Of a DNA stretch of 64,000 nt, positions 62,019 to 64,000 are shown one piece after another. The translations under genes were made by a program, and so were the position numbers. A model generated the notes under the pieces. The model had not been told where the DNA came from and ran no database searches. It was given only the letters and a program-made list of their open reading frames with translations. Source of the stretch: Niveispirillum sp943370215 (lineage in GTDB: Bacteria > Pseudomonadota > Alphaproteobacteria > Azospirillales > Azospirillaceae); assembly GCA_943370215.1 (NCBI GenBank), contig CALRQC020000007.1, forward strand, positions 62,001-126,000, read 5' to 3'. Every line of letters starts with the position of its first letter. The stretch's first letter is position 1.

Positions 62019-64000
62019 TCAGAAGCTGTAACGCATGGAGGCACCAAAGGTGCGCGGCGACTTGGGCACCAGGAAGGGATAAGGGAAGCCTGCACCGCGC
62101 AGGTCCAGCCCGTAGCCATAGGCCTTGGTGTTGAACAGGTTGTTGGCGAATACCGACAGGCGCAGGCCGTCACGCTCCCAGGCCAGATTGGCATTCACCA
62201 TCGTGTAGCCGCCCTGCTGCAATTCCTGGTTCGCCTGCGTCGCCAGCGGATTGACGTCGTTGAAAGGCGAGAACCATTGCCGGCTGAAATAGCTGGCGGT
62301 GGGGCTGAAGGTGATGGCTCCCTCGGCCAGTTCCGCCACCTGCCAGTCGAAGCCCAACTGCGCCGTGAGCTTCGGTGCGAAGGGCAGTTCATTGCCGCTG
62401 AGATCCGCACCTTGCAGCGTCAGTTCCTTGTACTTCGTATCCAGCAGGCCCATGGAGCCATTGACGGAGAAGGTGCCGCTGACCCGCAGGTTGAACTCCG
62501 CCTCCGCCCCCAGCACCCGGGATTTGGGGGCGTTGACCAGGATGTTGGTGGGGCCGGGCTGCAGATCCTGAACCTGCTGATTGCGGTAATCGTAATAGAA
62601 CAGGGCGCCGGACAGGCTCAGCCGGTTATCCAGATAGCGGCCCTTGGCACCGATCTCATAGGCGTTCACCTTCTCCGGATCGACATAGTTGATGCCTTTG
62701 GAGGAGGTGTAGCTGCCACCATTGAAGGCACCGGACCGGTAGCCGCGATTATAGCTGGCATAAAGCAGCGTGCCGTCCTCGAACTTATAGCTGAGCGCCA
62801 CACGGCCGGTCAGCGCGCTGCCATCGCCATCCAGATTGAAGCGGGCATTGGGGTTATAGGCGCAGGTGCCCGCCGCCCCGGCGCACGGCACGGTGGTAGC
62901 CAGCGGGCTGGGCGTGCCACGGAACTTGCCAGCAAACAGATAGGCGGTACCATCCTCATAGCTGGACTTGTCCCAGGTATAGCGGGCGCCCACGGTCAGG
63001 GTCAGGGGATCGGACAGGTCATAATCCACCTGGCCGAATACAGCCTTGGACGTGCGTACCTGCTTGTAATGCTGGAAAAAGCCGCCATCGACACCCGGCC
63101 CCAGCATGGAACCGATATTGAACAGATTGTCGGTTTCCACCGTGTCGCGGCCATAGATGCCGCCGGCCACCAGCGTATAGCCGTCACCACCATAATTCGC
63201 ACGCAGTTCCTGGTTGAACTGCTTGTAATCGGACTGCCAGTTAATGTTCAGAATGACCAGAGGTGACCCGTCGGACGCCTGCTGAAGGTTCTGTTTGCCA
63301 CCATCATAGGAGGTGATGGAGGTGATGCTGAGGCTGTCGGAGACATTCCAGGCGATGTTGGCCGACGTGCCCCAGGCATCCGTCCTGTTGTCGCCGATAC
63401 TATCCTCATTCACCTCGAAGAAGCCCAGCCCCTGCCGATAGGGCAACAGGCCATGGACGGCGGCCTGCGTGCCCCGGTCACGGCCGGCATAGGCTTTGAG
63501 GTTGATATCCACGTCCCCATCGCCGGGCACGACGCGCAGGCTGAACCGGCCCTGCAATGTGTCGCTGCTGTTGGGATCGCGGCCACCAGGATAGACATTC
63601 TTGATCTGGCCGTCGCCCTTTTTGTAGTTCACGGCGGCACGCACGCCGACATGATCCTCTGCCAGCGTGGCCTCTGCCGCGCCTTGGGCCGTCAGCGTGT
63701 TGAAATTGCCATATCCGATCTCAGCATAGCCCTCATTGCCGTTCAGGCGCGGGCCGCGGGTGATGAAGTTGATGGCACCGCCTGTGGTGTTGCGGCCGAA
63801 CAGGGTACCCTGCGGACCGCGCAACACCTCCACCCGTTCCAGGTCGAACAGGCCCATGCCATGGCTGGTGCGGTTGGCCAGATAGACGTCGTTGATATAG
63901 ACGCCGATGGGCGACGCCTGGTTCGAGTTATATTCGTTGGCCACGCTGATGCCGCGCAGGGCAAAATTCGGCTGCGTGCTGCCATAGGGGCTGTTGACCT
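62019..64000 (-). CDS. TonB-dependent outer-membrane receptor (N-terminus beyond window)
   Basis: About 660 residues are visible; the frame stays open to the right edge, so signal peptide, TonB box and the first part of the plug are missing. A GTG near 63944 is not a start because NSPYGSTQPNFALRGISVAN precedes it in frame. The plug shows VEVLRGPQGTLFGRNTTGGA then INFITRGPRL. The barrel ends in SMRYSF with the terminal Phe. It most resembles receptors for hydrophobic or glycan substrates in sphingomonad-like bacteria; the ligand is unknown. It is first in an operon with the P450 and AraC genes. Confidence 0.92.
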   Translation of the reverse strand, partial: VNSPYGSTQPNFALRGISVANEYNSNQASPIGVYINDVYLANRTSHGMGLFDLERVEVLRGPQGTLFGRNTTGGAINFITRGPRLNGNEGYAEIGYGNFNTLTAQGAAEATLAEDHVGVRAAVNYKKGDGQIKNVYPGGRDPNSSDTLQGRFSLRVVPGDGDVDINLKAYAGRDRGTQAAVHGLLPYRQGLGFFEVNEDSIGDNRTDAWGTSANIAWNVSDSLSITSITSYDGGKQNLQQASDGSPLVILNINWQSDYKQFNQELRANYGGDGYTLVAGGIYGRDTVETDNLFNIGSMLGPGVDGGFFQHYKQVRTSKAVFGQVDYDLSDPLTLTVGARYTWDKSSYEDGTAYLFAGKFRGTPSPLATTVPCAGAAGTCAYNPNARFNLDGDGSALTGRVALSYKFEDGTLLYASYNRGYRSGAFNGGSYTSSKGINYVDPEKVNAYEIGAKGRYLDNRLSLSGALFYYDYRNQQVQDLQPGPTNILVNAPKSRVLGAEAEFNLRVSGTFSVNGSMGLLDTKYKELTLQGADLSGNELPFAPKLTAQLGFDWQVAELAEGAITFSPTASYFSRQWFSPFNDVNPLATQANQELQQGGYTMVNANLAWERDGLRLSVFANNLFNTKAYGYGLDLRGAGFPYPFLVPKSPRTFGASMRYSF

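Noticed and set aside
61935..63266. 443-codon open frame on the plus strand
   Set aside because: Antisense to the TonB receptor; its repetitive hydrophobic composition mirrors the barrel codons and has no start signal.
1..64000. CRISPR array, tRNA, rRNA, integrase or prophage
   Set aside because: No regularly spaced direct repeats, tRNA-like cloverleaf with CCA end, rRNA sequence or phage genes were seen on either strand.

Overview
The window looks like a chromosomal segment of a GC-rich alphaproteobacterium. Supporting signs are two TonB-dependent receptors, a cyclic beta-1,2-glucan synthase, DUF892/DUF3309 stress proteins, a GGAAC-N17-CGTT (EcfG-type) promoter and a CheB/CheR-fused histidine kinase. 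The sequence alone does not settle the order; Sphingomonadales or an Azospirillum-like Rhodospirillales lineage would both fit. I saw no rRNA, tRNA, CRISPR array or intact mobile element.

Left arm (1-15112): a catabolic locus for an acyl-CoA-activated, probably hydrophobic compound. On the minus strand are a MaoC-type dehydratase (cut by the left edge), a paired acyl-CoA dehydrogenase, an unusual acyl-CoA ligase, a thiolase-like protein, a TesB thioesterase, an NMO-like flavoprotein and a TonB receptor. Divergent on the plus strand are a PaaK-like ligase, an aldehyde dehydrogenase and a zinc alcohol dehydrogenase. A palindrome AGTRYACT (or its near variant GGTACACT) lies in front of three of the minus-strand transcription units.

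Centre (15113-46247): an envelope and stress region with AT-rich intergenic islands. It opens with an IS481-type remnant and a 1442-residue protein that joins CheB, CheR, PAS, histidine kinase, two receivers and a FixJ/LuxR-type DNA-binding domain. Then come an OmpA-like lipoprotein, small proteins, a PRC-barrel protein, a DUF3309 protein, a decayed Mg2+ P-type ATPase, cyclic beta-glucan synthase, a Crp-type regulator and a large catalase. A scar follows (truncated flavoprotein, IS3 fragment, regulator plus MFS exporter, DUF892 stub), then a DUF892 protein, a PHB-depolymerase-like esterase with a CopG-type regulator, and a divergent pair of two-enzyme fusions (GH1-like/RmlD-like and glycosyltransferase/UDP-galactopyranose mutase). 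A 13-bp motif TAGGTAWTTTCCG (and close variants) recurs in the AT-rich islands.

Right arm (46248-64000): a second catabolic locus. Minus strand: ferredoxin-reductase-like flavoprotein and acyl-CoA ligase. Plus strand: a tightly overlapping run of eleven genes (aldehyde dehydrogenase, GFA, SDR, zinc alcohol dehydrogenase, SDR, acyl-CoA dehydrogenase, APH-type kinase, enoyl-CoA hydratase, thiolase, NMO-like, enoyl-CoA hydratase) ending in a clear terminator. Minus strand again: TonB receptor (cut by the right edge), cytochrome P450 and AraC regulator in one apparent operon. The two arms together describe uptake, P450 hydroxylation, alcohol and aldehyde oxidation, CoA ligation and beta-oxidation of a branched, isoprenoid or steroid-like compound; the exact substrate is inference.
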